Source: Dictyostelium firmibasis
Lineage: Eukaryota > Evosea > Eumycetozoa > Dictyosteliales > Dictyosteliaceae
DNA length: 55,000 nucleotides
Assembly (NCBI GenBank): GCA_036169595.1
Contig: CM069768.1
Span: forward strand, 3,285,001-3,340,000
Reading direction: 5' to 3'
Below are positions 41,112 through 53,146 of the stretch, in pieces. Position 1 is the first letter of the stretch, and each line of letters opens with the position of its first letter. The position numbers and the translations under genes were made by a program. The notes beneath the pieces are model-generated. The model did not search any database. It was not told where the DNA came from and saw only the letters and a program-made list of their open reading frames with translations.

Positions 41112-42031
41112 TTTATTATTATTACTTTTAAATCCTCTATTACTTTTTTTAAAAAAATAATTTTTTAAAGTTAATATTTTTTTTTTTTTATTTTTTTTTT
41201 TTTTATTGGAAAAATATAATAATTACACAAAAAAATAAAATTAAGGTTGGAACAAAAAAAAAATTGGTTTCAAACTGAAAAAATTGGTTTGCAAACTTAA
41301 AAAAAAAAAATATAAAAAAAAATAAAAAAAATAAAAAAAATAAAAATAAATAAAAAAAATAAAAAAAAAATAAAATTATTTTGAAAATCAAAAAAAGCTT
41401 TCGAAGTTTCTTTTCTGGAGTGCCATCCACATGTTCTTTTCTGTCTAAATTTCCCATCATAAATATCTTTTTTAAATTTCTAATAATGACATGAAATTTT
41501 AATTATTTTTTTAAATTAATTTTTTTTTTTTTTTTTAAAAAAATGTTCAATACTAATTTTATATCTACAATAGTCATTTGTGACTAGCTTTACATTTTAT
41601 TTTTTTTCAATAATTATTCTGTGAATGTGTATCTTCCTTTGAGTAAATTTTGAACATTTAAACAAATATTCCTTTAAAAAAAAAAAAGAAAAAAACACAT
41701 AAAATAATAAAAAAAAAATTAAATAAAATTATAATACCACTAATATTTTATTTTAAAACATAAATGATTATCAACAGTTTTTCTTTCATCAAACCTGATG
41801 TTTTTAAATAAAGAACTTTTTTTTTTTTTTTTGCAAATAACAAAAACATTTAAAAAATGATCAAATGAAAAAAATATAAAACATTATTTGTTGATAAAGA
41901 GTGAAAATAAAAAAAAAAAAATAAAAAAAGTATACTTCTTATCCCTTAATATTTCTTTGATTCAGAGGAAAAAAAAAAAATTATCAATAAAAAAGCCAAG
42001 AAAAAAATTAAAAAATTATAAAAAAGAAAAT

Positions 42032-42032
<1 letters not shown>

Positions 42033-42109
<77 letters not shown>
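42033..42109. repeat. (AAT)n tract
   Basis: About 25 copies of AAT in the RasGEF upstream region; noncoding. Confidence 0.95.
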
Positions 42110-42111
<2 letters not shown>

Positions 42112-42649
42112 GAAAATTAAATAATAAAAAAAATAATGAATCTTAAAAAAAAGGATCAATATCTCATTCTTTTTTTATTTTTTTTTTATTTTAAATATTT
42201 TTTTTTTAAAATTTTTTTTTTTTTTATTTTTTTTTTAAAAAAAAAAAAATTTAAATTTTTTAACATTTTCAAATAAATAAATCATCTCACACACCACAAA
42301 TCGCATACATATTAACTTTTTTTTTTTTTTTTTTTTTTTGTAAAGTTGTAATATAATTTAATACATTAAAAAAAAAGAAATTAATAATAACTGTATAATT
42401 TTACATCACAATTTTTTTCTTTTCACCCCCACTCACAATTATGTGTGTAATAAAAGAATAAAAATAAAATAAAATTAAAAAAATATATATATAAAAAAAA
42501 AAAATTTAATATCAAAAAATAAAAAAAAAATTAATACTAAAAATTTATTTATTCCTTTTTATATATAATAAAATTGTATACAAAACCATCACAAACAATT
42601 TTTTTTAGTCTATTTTTAGTTTCCATATAAAAAAAACTAAAAAAACTAA

Positions 42650-42757
<108 letters not shown>

Positions 42758-42853
42758 AAAAAACAAATTTGTATAATAAAGCACATTAAACACCCCCACA
42801 AGTAATACAGACATAATCCTTTATAATAAAAAAAAAAAAGAAAAAAAAAGAAA

Positions 42854-44897
42854 ATGTCAAATACAAGTATAAATGTACAATCTTCAACTCCAAAGAAAAG
42901 TTTAGGGTCATCACAATATTCACTCAGTGGTTCATCAAGTGGTAACCTAAATAATATTAATAACAACAATAACAATAATAGTAATGGTAATAATAATACT
43001 GGACAGGAGAGTAGTATAGATGATAGTGGTAGTTCATCATTTGTAAACTTTCCAGCATCAGAATGGTTATCTAAAGCAATGCATAAACATCCAGATATTT
43101 TAGAACTTCGTGAAAGAACCAGACCAATTACACAATGTAAATCATATTCAAGAAATAAAAGATCAAGTAAAACCGAAGCATCACATTCAATCAATGATAC
43201 GATGCTATTGAAATTAATTATGCAATATTTTCATGAAGAGAATTTAACAACCTCATTGAAAAAGATTCAAGAGGAAACTAAAATTCAATTCACACCAAAC
43301 GAAGTCGATAAAGACTCATTAGAGAATTTACTTAGAATTGGTATAAAAGATACGAATTGGTTTGGACCATTAGAAGATATTGAAGATGCGGATCCAGAGG
43401 TTGAAACTTATCATTCCTATATCTCTGAGGATTCTTTAAATGAAAATAGTTTAGAGGGTGAAGGTAACCTAATAGAGGATCGTTATGACGAATCTCAAAT
43501 TAGTAGAAATCCAGATAGCACAATTAAAGCTGCAACTTTAAATAGATTATTATTATGGTTAATTGGTAATTTTAATGGTCCTGGTATGTTTATTTAAACT
43601 TGAAAAACAAAAATAGCGATAGCAATAACAAAAACAACAACAACAACAATAACACCAACAACAGTGACATATTAATTTTTTTTATCTTTTTTTTATTTAT
43701 TTTTAGACGTGAATGAATTTAAAAAAATTTTCTTTTTGACATATCCATCATTTACAACAGCAGAAGCAATATTAAATAAGTTTATACAAATTTATCAATT
43801 ATTTGATAATATCGAAGCAGCTCAAGTAATTTGTTTTATTAGATTTTGGATTGACCAACATCCAACAGATTTCAATGAAAAACTATTGGCAATCTTAAAT
43901 AATTTTATTGAACATCAAGTTGCAACTTCACATGCCAAACAATTACGTTCAATTATTAATACAAAAATTGTAATATTATATACATATATATATATAATTT
44001 TATGAGATCACAGAAACACACATACAGACACATAGACAGGCATAGATATAGAATATTAATTTTTTTTTTTTTTTTTAAAAGGAAAATTATAAAGAAGCAA
44101 GAAAAGAGATTAAAGATCCACCAGAACCAAAAGTACCAAAAAATATATTTTCACCAACATTAACATTTGATGATATTGATGAAGAAGAGATAGCAAGACA
44201 ATTATGTTGTATTGATTTTGCATTGTATGAATTGATAAAACCATCTGAATTTTTAATTAAAGGTTGGACTAAACCACAATTTAGAAATAAGGCAGTGAAT
44301 CTATTGAATATGATGAGAAGATTCAATGATTTCACCAAATGGATAGCAGCATCGATTTTAAATGAACAAAACTCAAAGGGTCGTTCAAAACTTTTGGGTA
44401 GATTTTTAAAGATTTCCGAACATTTACGTGCAAACAATAACTTTCATTCATTGATGGCCATCTATGGTGGTATCAATAATACTCACGTTTTCCGAACCAA
44501 AGCAATTCGTAAGGATCTCTCTAGACAACAACAAGAGACCTATGCAGAGTTGGAGAGATTGTTTGCAAGTGAGAATAGTTTCAGAAATTATAGAATAGCT
44601 TACAAGGATGCAAAACCACCTTGTATTCCTTTCCTTGGTATTCATTTACGTGATTTAGCATTCGTTGATGAATCAAATCCCGATAGAATCAATAACCTAT
44701 TGAATTTAAACAAACGTCGTATCATTTGGAAGGTAATTGTTAACACTATGCGTTATCAACCTATTCCCTATTACTTTTTAAAGGTTCATCAAATATCTTT
44801 GTTTTTAACTGAATTGAAAACTGAATCCGAACAACCTCAATTAACTTTAGATTTATCTTCTCACGATACTGTATTACCAAGCTCTCCTTCAAAATAA
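42854..44897 (+). CDS. RasGEF with LisH motif, three exons, 602 aa
   Basis: Exons are 42854-43583, 43707-43969 and 44082-44897, GT-AG throughout, summing to 603 codons. It catalyses GDP/GTP exchange on Ras-family GTPases. The Ser/Asn-rich N-terminus is followed by a LisH dimerisation motif (about 115-145, NDTMLLKLIMQYFHEENL). The RasGEF N domain (about 225-330, starting IKAATLNRLLLWLIGNFNGPDV) precedes the catalytic CDC25 homology domain (about 360-590). That domain shows ARQLCCIDFALYELIKPSEF, the helical-hairpin region FNDFTKWIAASILNEQNSKGR, FLKISEHLRANNNFHSLMAI and PPCIPFLGIHLRDLAFVDE. LisH-RasGEF architecture is common among Dictyostelium Gef proteins. All key segments look intact. The individual gef name cannot be assigned. 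Confidence 0.92.
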
Positions 44898-45115
44898 AAT
44901 TAATAAATACTAATAAATAAATAAATAAATAAATAGTAGCAGCAAATAATAATAAATAATTATATAATAAATTAAAAAATAATTAGATAGTATTAATAAT
45001 TATCCACACCATAAGTAAATATAATATATAAAAAAAATAAAAAAAAAAAAAAAAAAATTTTATGATATGATACAATATTTAAAAAAATGAAATTTAATAT
45101 TTATTATTATTTTTA

Positions 45116-46309
45116 TTAGTTATGACTTGAATGAATGATAGGTGGGCAAACTAAAGCAAATTGAATATTTTCAGGTTGATTCTTTTCTTTTTGAAGTTTT
45201 TCATCACTATTATTATCAATATTACTATTATCGCAATGATTATTTTCACATGACTGTTGTTTTTCTTTAGTGATTTCATCCCAAATCTCTTGTAAAGATA
45301 TGAAAGCAGAAAGTGCACCACAACCACCAATATATCCATCATTTTCAATTTCATATATTGAACAAACACATAAACCAAATTCAGCGATTGCGCTAATCAA
45401 TGATTTAATTTCATTTATTCTATTATTAGATAATATTATTAATGTTTCTTGATTTTCTGTATATTCATCTTTTTCTTCTTTTAGAGGTTGTTGTTGTTGT
45501 TGTTGTTTTTTATTTTCAAATTCAAATCTTTTTTTTATTAATAATTGATTTTTATTTTTTAATTTTAAAATTTGAATAATAGTATTAATTAAACCATAGA
45601 TAATTCTAACAATAAAAACAACTAAACTATAAACCCAAACAAAATTTGAAACTTTACAAACTAAATCCATAAATCTATCACTAACTTCAAAGATTTTAAT
45701 TCTTGTACCCCAAAATATTATATCATTAAGTTCAGATATGAAATTAAATGAGTGATCTATTAATTCCAATGTATTTAAAAATGATGAACTAATATTTGTG
45801 AATGATTTTAGTGTATTTAAAATTTGTCGTTTTCTTGAAATTTGATTATCTTTAAATTCTTGATTTTGATTCTCTTTAAACTGTTTTAGTGATTCAATTA
45901 ATGTTTTAAAAAACTCAATTAAATTATTAAATTCTCTAAAGAATCCAAATAATCTAAATACAATTCTTGCATCACAAAAACTTGATTCTAATGATTTTAA
46001 TCTTTCTTTTACTAATTTATCATTAAATTTATTTGATCTTAAAAGAATTCCCTCTAATAATCTTAATATCTTTTTATTATTATTATTGTTATTACTTCTA
46101 TTATTTAAAGTATTATTATCATTTACTATTTTCTTTTTCTTATTAATTAATGTATTTAATAATCTAGTTGCATATTTTTTATCGATCAAGTGATGTAAAA
46201 GTTGACTAAAGTATTGTATAAATTTAAATACTTTATCCCTTCCATCTAATGAATTAAAAACACTAATAATTTTATCATTAAACTCTAATATATTATTTAT
46301 CACTTTCAT
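45116..46309 (-). CDS. PEX11-like peroxisomal membrane protein, 397 aa
   Basis: A single exon. PEX11 proteins elongate peroxisome membranes before division. The N-terminus carries the family pattern (NSLDGRDKVFKFIQYFSQLL), and SLESSFCDARIVFRLFGFFREFNNL matches the second conserved amphipathic segment. A hydrophobic stretch lies at about 217-245 (FVWVYSLVVFIVRIIYGL), and the C-terminal part contains GYIGGCGALSAFISLQE. It is longer than typical PEX11 (about 240 aa) because of Asn-, Gln- and Lys-rich inserts. The start at 46309 is the only ATG before the conserved segment. Family assignment comes from motif recognition and is likely rather than certain. Confidence 0.7.
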   Translation of the reverse strand: MKVINNILEFNDKIISVFNSLDGRDKVFKFIQYFSQLLHHLIDKKYATRLLNTLINKKKKIVNDNNTLNNRSNNNNNNKKILRLLEGILLRSNKFNDKLVKERLKSLESSFCDARIVFRLFGFFREFNNLIEFFKTLIESLKQFKENQNQEFKDNQISRKRQILNTLKSFTNISSSFLNTLELIDHSFNFISELNDIIFWGTRIKIFEVSDRFMDLVCKVSNFVWVYSLVVFIVRIIYGLINTIIQILKLKNKNQLLIKKRFEFENKKQQQQQQPLKEEKDEYTENQETLIILSNNRINEIKSLISAIAEFGLCVCSIYEIENDGYIGGCGALSAFISLQEIWDEITKEKQQSCENNHCDNSNIDNNSDEKLQKEKNQPENIQFALVCPPIIHSSHN

Positions 46310-46479
46310 GTGTTTATATATAAATCAAAACGAATTCTTTTTATAAAAAAAAAAATAAAAAAAAAAAAAAATCAGAAAATAAAAACAAAAAAAAAAAAAA
46401 AAAAAAAAGTGTGAAAATCAAAACATCTGTACAAATTTTTTTCTAATTTTATTATTATTTTTTTTTTTTTTATATAATT

Positions 46480-47752
46480 TTAAACATTTTTTTCATTTGT
46501 AATAATAATTTCATGGGTTGTTTCATTATTACTATTGGTATTATCAGTGTTTGAAAGTTTTTCCAATTTACTTGATGTATTTTTACTATTTCTGGTACTT
46601 CCTTTTGTATCATTAGTCATTTCTGAAGAATTTTGTTTTAATTTACCTGTTTTTCTGAAAAGTATATAGTCCCAAAATGAACTTCCTAAAACATACATTA
46701 TAACAATCATTTGAGATGTATCGCAAATACCTGTAAGAAAATTTGAAATAACCATCTAATAAGAAAAATAAATGAATAAACAATTAAATAAATAATTTTT
46801 CAGTTTTTTTTTTTTTTTGGAATATTTGTTGAAATTTTTTTATTTTAAAAAATAATTACATCTCTATATGGTTCTGGATCTCTTGGTTCAAAAAAGTTTA
46901 TTACAATATCTTGAGCTAAAACTACAATAATACAAATAACAACTGTATAAATTAAAATTTTTGACTTGTAAATCATTTGTCTATAACTATCTTGATATTT
47001 TGAAGTTTTAGAAGATTCTTTCATTCTTTTTACTAGAACTGAACCAAATATAATTTGAGATATAAAAAAAACCCCTAAAAATGTTAACATTCCAATAGCC
47101 TCAAGAATTGCAAGAGAACTATCGAGTAAAAATAAAATCGATATAGGTAACTGCCAACAAAAGTAAACTGTGACAATAAAAAATGAAAATATATAAATTT
47201 TTTTTGTGCTTCTTGTTCTAATTTCCTTTGAAATAAAAAATTGGTAAAGTAATTGTAACCACAATGAACCTAAAAATGACCAACTAACAAAAACGAACCA
47301 TATTCCCCAACTTTAATAATTTTTATAATTAGATATCTATAGCTTTATTAAATAAAATTAATTAAATTTTTTAATTGAAATTATATTGTTACATACGAAA
47401 AAAAGAAATAAAAAATTGTTCCCACTTGCCAATTATCTGGATATGCTATAAACAATGCTGAAAAAACTACTCTTGAGGCACAAAATAATGTCATACATAA
47501 AAAAACAAAAAATTTTGTATTTAACATATTCTTTTTAATTAATTTACCACTTGCTTCATAATAAACTTGAACTCCTAAGTTTTTTATTAAATAATAATTT
47601 TTTCTTTAGTTATTATTATTATCTCTTTATGAGAATAGTTTTTTAATTTTTTAATTTTTTAATTTTTTTTTTTTTTTTTTTTTTTTTCTTTCTTACCATT
47701 CATCAAAGTAAATGCAAAATAAACAATTAATTTACAAACAAACATTGCCATT
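46480..47752 (-). CDS. Seven-helix membrane protein A, four exons, about 319 aa
   Basis: Exons are 47698-47752, 47397-47574, 46860-47310 and 46480-46755, all GT-AG, giving 320 codons from ATG 47752. It is a tandem paralogue of the next gene (shared NMLNTKFxVFLC, LSKxxRTxSxxxI-like loop, LFLxDxSxAxLEAIGM, YKSKIL/LKSKIL, QDIVINF, ISNFxxGIxDxxQM). Seven hydrophobic helices are visible. The pattern resembles THH1/TOM1/TOM3-type proteins, but that is tentative. An upstream ATG at 47787 starts a peptide (MAEIPDHEKK) that aligns with the paralogue N-terminus but is out of frame by one base, at a run of eight T. Either translation starts at the internal Met, losing the first dozen residues, or the run is short by one base. 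Confidence 0.7.
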
Positions 47753-48195
47753 GCAATTTTTTTTTCATGATCTGGAATTTCAGCCATATTTTTTTTTATA
47801 ATTATATATAGAAATAGTTTTTTATCTATTTTTATCTCGTTTTATTATTTTTTTTTTTTTTTGTATTCTTTTAATATTTTCTAAAAAATTAATATAAAAA
47901 AAAAAAAAAATTTTAAAAAAAAAATAAAATTTTATAATTTTAGTGAAGGGTTATTTGATTTTTTAATTTTCATGTTAATCTCCATGGGTCAAAAAGTGTG
48001 AAATCTCATCGCGAAAAATTTGGGCTCGTTGATCACTTTTTTTTTATTTAAAAAATGGGTTGATTTTTTAATTTTTTTTTAATAATTTTTTATTTTTTTT
48101 AATTTTTTTATTTTTTTATTTTTTTTTTTTTTTCTAATTATGTTTCAAATCCGTACTTACCCTAAACTGTTTGGATATTTTTTTTTTTTTTTTAA
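47753..48195. other. Spacer between the two seven-helix genes
   Basis: Holds the out-of-frame upstream ATG of gene A, then T runs and a mixed-composition patch at 47940-48050 (including ATCTCATCGCG) that should be the promoter of gene A. No gene seen. Confidence 0.5.
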
Positions 48196-49330
48196 TTATT
48201 GTACAATGGTAATACCATCTTCAGTTGATACTTTACTGTTATTATTTTCACTAATTATTGATACAGAATTTATTTCATAACTCTCTAACTTTACTGGAGT
48301 CAAAGTTACTGGCGTTGAATTGTTATCACAAAATTTAATATGGTTTTTTTGTTTTTCAATTCTTTTGCATAGAAAATAATTTTTAAAAGATAGTTCACTA
48401 ATTACAAAAATTACCATTATCATTTGAAATGAATCTGCAATTCCAACAATGAAATTACTAATTATCATATTTACATAGGGTTGAGGATTTTGAGGTAAAA
48501 CAAAATTTATTACAATATCTTGAACAACTACAACAATAATTGTAATAATAATTGTTGAAACTAAAATTTTAGATTTTAAAATCATTTTTTTATAAAAATC
48601 AGCATATTGTACATTTTTTGAAGATTTTTTCATCCTTTTAACCAAAATCCATCCATTAATTGCAACTGCTAATGAATATACGCTAATAAATATGATCATT
48701 CCTATTGCCTCTAAAAATGCAATAGAGTTATCAATTAAAAATAAAATTTGAATAACAATTTGCCAACAGAGATAAATACCTATTAAACATGAACATATAT
48801 AATAAATCTTTTTTATATTATTTGAACTCTTTGTTCTCATTTTTTTTGATAAAAAGAATTGATAAATAATTTGAGCCCATAATGATCCTAAAAAACACCA
48901 TTCTAAATTATTTTTTTTTTTTTTTAATATTTTTATTAATAAATTTATTATTAATCCATATTAGAAAAAAGATACATACCACAAAATACAAAAAATACAC
49001 CATATGAAAACCAAAAATATTGCCAACTACCAACTTTCCAATCATCAGGATATATTACAAATAATATAGAAAATATAACTCTTGTTAAACAAAAAAGAAA
49101 TAAACAAAGAAAAACAATAAATTTTGTATTTAACATATTCTTGAATACAACAATTGATTTTTTTTCATACCCAACTTGGAAACCTACATTTAATAGAATT
49201 TTTTTAATAGAATTTTTTATGACTTGTATTTTTTTTTTATTTAATTTTTACCATTTAAAACCATAAATATAAAATAAAATAAAATTTTACATATAAATAA
49301 AGAATAAGCTATCTTTTCCTCATGATTCAT
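48196..49330 (-). CDS. Seven-helix membrane protein B, three exons, 329 aa
   Basis: Exons are 49252-49330, 48980-49183 and 48196-48902, GT-AG, totalling 330 codons. The N-terminus is MNHEEKIAYSLFICKI and the seven predicted helices lie near 8-28, 46-70, 80-105, 122-145, 150-172, 205-228 and 242-262. The tail is polar with Thr/Ser and ends ITIVQ. It keeps the same first two intron positions as gene A but lacks gene A's last intron, which falls at PYVN|MIISNF. THH1/TOM1/TOM3-like is the best guess from topology and the RVxFSxLF...YPD(D/N)W segment; a receptor-like protein is an alternative. Confidence 0.75.
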
Positions 49331-49511
49331 CTTTATTTTATAACAAAAAAAAAAAATAAAAAAATAAAAAAATAAAAAAATAAAAAATTTAATTAAAAAA
49401 AATTTAATAGAAAATTGATTGATAAAAAAGACTAAAAAAAAAAAAATGAAAAAAAAATAGAAAAAAAAAAAATATTTTTAAAAATATCTACACAGATTTC
49501 TATTTTGATCG

Positions 49512-49549
<38 letters not shown>

Positions 49550-49559
49550 TTTATTATTA

Positions 49560-49601
<42 letters not shown>

Positions 49602-49703
49602 CTCTTTTCAACACCAAAAGTGTAAAAAGAAAAAAAAAAAGCTCATTAAAAAAAAATTAAGAATAAAAACCAAAAGGAACCTAATTTGAATGAAATATAA
49701 TTA
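49331..49703. other. Spacer with homopolymers
   Basis: Long A and T runs (49510-49545, 49567-49600). Presumed promoter of seven-helix gene B and 3' flank of the next gene. Nothing else seen. Confidence 0.5.
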
Positions 49704-50810
49704 TCAATTTAATAATTTTGTTTTTTCATTTGGTTCTTGTGATTGATGTTGAGAAATAACATTACTATTATTATTGTTGTTTTTATCATTGAAAAGGTCA
49801 CTACGACCATCATCAATATTATTAATTGAAATATCAACACCTTCAACACCACTGTATAACATTGACTTAAATTCATGAGGATTTAAAGCTTTGTGTTGTA
49901 GAAGAATTTCGCAAATTTCTTCATCAGTAGTTTGATAAAAAGTAAAAGTGTGTGATTTTATAAATCTAACAAAAACTGAACGATCTTGATATTTTTCATT
50001 GATAACACGATCAATTAAATCTTGATACTTGAAAATATCGAAAATGGTAATATTTTTAAATTGTTTAACGGTTGAATATGAGAGGTGGGACATCATATTC
50101 TTAAAATCTAAATCTGAGAGTAAATTAACGTAGGCAATAAAGTACATGAGAGGGAAAAAGATATAGGTAAGGAAGAATTGAACTATTAAACTAATTGAAC
50201 TAACCATATTATTACCAAAGGAAAGATGAATATTTAAACCATTACAAGGCATATCGCCATATTGGTGATTACGCCAATAAATCCATACAACTTTTAATCC
50301 CATAAAAATAAAAATATTGACCAAAAGGAAAATTGTTAAACGTACTTCATGTTTTTTTTCACCTTCAATGAAAATCTTTGAACCAGCCAATATATTTTGA
50401 ATTCTTTTTCTCTTTAAAAATAATAAGTAATCCAAGGCTAAATATAACATTACCTCTAATAAGAAGCAAACAAATGAAATCAATAAAATAAATCCTGAAT
50501 ATTCATCACCTTGTAAACCAAAAAGACTAACTGGAAAATTTAATGAATACTTGGAGTTGGTATTAAAATAACCATTTAAACATTCTGGTACACCTTCTAA
50601 GAAACAATTATCCAATGACATTGAATCTGTGGTACCATTTTTACCATTTCCAGAACATTCTACAATTGTCATTGTTGTAAATTCACCATAGAATCCAACT
50701 TCCATAAAAACCATAAAACCCAATGTTAGTATTCCAATTATAATAATTCTAATAATTGAAGGTTGCACTGTTTTTAAGTAATTACTAAAATCAAATTTAA
50801 ATTGGTCCAT
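49704..50810 (-). CDS. Four-helix membrane protein 1, dictyostelid family, 368 aa
   Basis: A single exon and the first of three tandem paralogues. Hydrophobic helices lie near 18-38, 103-127, 158-176 and 203-232. Between helices 1 and 2 is a Cys-containing, N-glycosylatable loop (ECSGNGKNGT, NCFLEGVPECLNGYFNT) likely outside the cell or in a lumen. A conserved cytosolic segment follows helix 4: LLSDLDFKNMMSHLSYSTVKQFKNI. The tail is Asn-rich and ends EKTKLLN, with a possible acidic-dileucine-type sorting motif (TKLLN). I do not recognise the family outside dictyostelids. It is the most divergent of the three. Confidence 0.8.
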   Translation of the reverse strand: MDQFKFDFSNYLKTVQPSIIRIIIIGILTLGFMVFMEVGFYGEFTTMTIVECSGNGKNGTTDSMSLDNCFLEGVPECLNGYFNTNSKYSLNFPVSLFGLQGDEYSGFILLISFVCFLLEVMLYLALDYLLFLKRKRIQNILAGSKIFIEGEKKHEVRLTIFLLVNIFIFMGLKVVWIYWRNHQYGDMPCNGLNIHLSFGNNMVSSISLIVQFFLTYIFFPLMYFIAYVNLLSDLDFKNMMSHLSYSTVKQFKNITIFDIFKYQDLIDRVINEKYQDRSVFVRFIKSHTFTFYQTTDEEICEILLQHKALNPHEFKSMLYSGVEGVDISINNIDDGRSDLFNDKNNNNNSNVISQHQSQEPNEKTKLLN

Positions 50811-50849
50811 TTCTTTTCAATTTTTTTTTATTTTTCACCCACCTACTTA

Positions 50850-50881
<32 letters not shown>

Positions 50882-51322
50882 GTTCTCCTTTTTAAATGTG
50901 TAATTGTTTTTTTTTTTTTTTTTATAAAAGTTTTTTTTAAAATAGAGTTTTTTTTTTTTTTTTTTTTTTTTCTATTAATAAATTTAAGAGTAATTTTGTG
51001 AAAATAAATTTAATTTAAAAAAAATATAAATAATTATTTATATTTTTTTTTTTATATTTTTTTTTTTTCAGTTTTTCTTTTTCCTAAAAATAACCTTGCA
51101 TGTGACAATTGTAACTACTGAATTTTAAAAATTAAATTAAAAAAAATAAAATTTTTATTTTTTTTGAGTCCTGGTTTAAAAAGTGACACTCGATGATGCC
51201 AACAAAAAAAAAAAAAAAAAAAAAAAAAATAACCACCCACATCTTTTTCTAAAAACTTTTCCAATGCATAAAAACAATGGTATTTGAAATAATATTAAAA
51301 GAATAATATAAATTAGTTTTTA

Positions 51323-51356
<34 letters not shown>

Positions 51357-51449
51357 TTTTCTTTTATTATTTTTTAATATTTGTGTACATTTTTTTTTTT
51401 TTTTTTTTTTCTCTTTTATTATTTTTTTTTTTTTTTTTTTTTTTTTTCT
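50811..51449. other. Spacer between four-helix genes 1 and 2
   Basis: T runs, a TA dinucleotide patch at 51319-51339, and mixed patches at 51080-51120 and 51160-51200 that may be promoter sequence for gene 1. No gene seen. Confidence 0.5.
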
Positions 51450-52511
51450 CTAGTTTATCAATTTTTCATTTTCATCATTATCACTAATGACTAATTTTGA
51501 AAGTTTTTGTTCATTATAAAGCATTGGTTCAAAATCTTGAGGAGATGAATTTTTATGTGATAATAAAATTTCAACGATTTCAGAAGTTGGTGTTGTTAAA
51601 AAGCTAAATGTATTTTTACGTAAAAACAATTTGAATTTTGAATCTTTTGGATGTTTTTTGGGGATAGTTGAATCAATGATACTATTATATTTACTAAAAT
51701 CTAAAGTCGATATATTTTTAATTTGTTTCATACTTTCATGGGAGAGATGATCTGTCATTTTTTTGAAATCTAAGTCTGATAAATAATTAATCCAACCACC
51801 TAAAAAAATCAATGGGAAAAGTAAATAAGGAATTGCACTTGTGATTAAGGTTCCAATTGATGCTGTTAATGTACCAAAGAAATTAACATTATAAACATTA
51901 TCATTACAAACGATATCACTATAATGATTATTTCTATAAACGATCCAAATCATTTTTAAACCAATATAAAGTAAACCAGCAAATAAAAAATAAAGTGTTA
52001 ACCTCTTTTCATACTTTTTATTACCATTTAAAAAAATTTGACCCTCTGATAAAATTTGTTGAATTCTCTTTCTCTTTATCCAATTAAAATAATGCATTAA
52101 TTGATAAACTATTTGGATTCCAAAGAAAAGTAAACATGCTGATGCAATTAATAAAGTACTATATTTATCTGATGGTAAACCTAACATTGATACTGAAAAT
52201 GTTAAAGAGTAGTTTGAACCTGTATTAAATTGTTCATTTAAACATGTTGTAAATTTAAATCCTTCATAAAAACAATTTTCCAAAGAATTTGAATTTGTAA
52301 TACTACCACCACTATCGCCTGTATTATTTTTAATTATATTGGTTTGTAATGAACATCCAATAATTTGCATTTTATCAATACTATTAAAAAATGAAAATTC
52401 ACCAAATGCTAATAACCCAAAACCAATTAATATTGTTAAAATGACCCTAATAGGTTTTGCTTGTGATACTTTTAAATAATTATTAAATTCATATGTAAAT
52501 TGATTATTCAT
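51450..52511 (-). CDS. Four-helix membrane protein 2, 353 aa
   Basis: A single exon. It has the same plan as its neighbours: MNNQFTYEFNNYLKVSQAKPIRV, helix 1 (about 20-40), Cys-rich loop (IIGCS, LENCFYEGFKFTTCLNEQFNTG), helices near 110-130, 165-185 and 210-235, then YLSDLDFKKMTDHLSHESMKQ. The C-terminus ends DNDENEKLIN. It is much closer to protein 3 than to protein 1, with blocks identical to gene 3 at the DNA level. Function unknown. Confidence 0.82.
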   Translation of the reverse strand: MNNQFTYEFNNYLKVSQAKPIRVILTILIGFGLLAFGEFSFFNSIDKMQIIGCSLQTNIIKNNTGDSGGSITNSNSLENCFYEGFKFTTCLNEQFNTGSNYSLTFSVSMLGLPSDKYSTLLIASACLLFFGIQIVYQLMHYFNWIKRKRIQQILSEGQIFLNGNKKYEKRLTLYFLFAGLLYIGLKMIWIVYRNNHYSDIVCNDNVYNVNFFGTLTASIGTLITSAIPYLLFPLIFLGGWINYLSDLDFKKMTDHLSHESMKQIKNISTLDFSKYNSIIDSTIPKKHPKDSKFKLFLRKNTFSFLTTPTSEIVEILLSHKNSSPQDFEPMLYNEQKLSKLVISDNDENEKLIN

Positions 52512-52927
52512 TTCTTTTTATTCATTTATCATTATATAATACAATTTATTATTATTATTATTATTTTGAAAGCAATAAAAAAAAAAAAAATAATATAAAA
52601 TAAAAAAAAAGAAATTTTTTTATTATTATTTTTATTTTTGATATTTGGACATGTAACCTTAGACTGAAAAAAAAAATGATTATTTTTAGAATTTTTATGA
52701 TAAAACTCAAAAGAAAAAAAAAATAAAAAAAATAAAAATTAAATTAAAAATATAAAAAAAAAATTAAAAAAATTGACTTTTCAGATATCACCATGTTTTA
52801 TTTTTTTATTTTTTATTTTCTGAATTTATGGGTTAAATCTATCATTAAGATCAATAATATATTTCTAATTTCGTACCTGGTCAAAATTATAAATATAAAA
52901 AAAAAATAACAGTTTTTTATTTTACAC

Positions 52928-52962
<35 letters not shown>

Positions 52963-53146
52963 CAAAAAATTAAATGTTTTAAAAATAATTCACAATCAGA
53001 TCATTACCACCATTTAACAAATTCAAATTTTTTTATAAACTTTTTGAATTTTAATTTAAAAGAAAAAAAAAAAAAAAGAATTTTAATTTTTTAATTAATT
53101 TAAAAAAAAAAAAAGAATAAAAATAATTTATTTTTTTTATTTTTTT
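52512..53146. other. Spacer between four-helix genes 2 and 3
   Basis: A and T runs and mixed patches at 52640-52680 and 52780-52890. These may be promoter sequence for gene 2. No gene seen. Confidence 0.5.
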
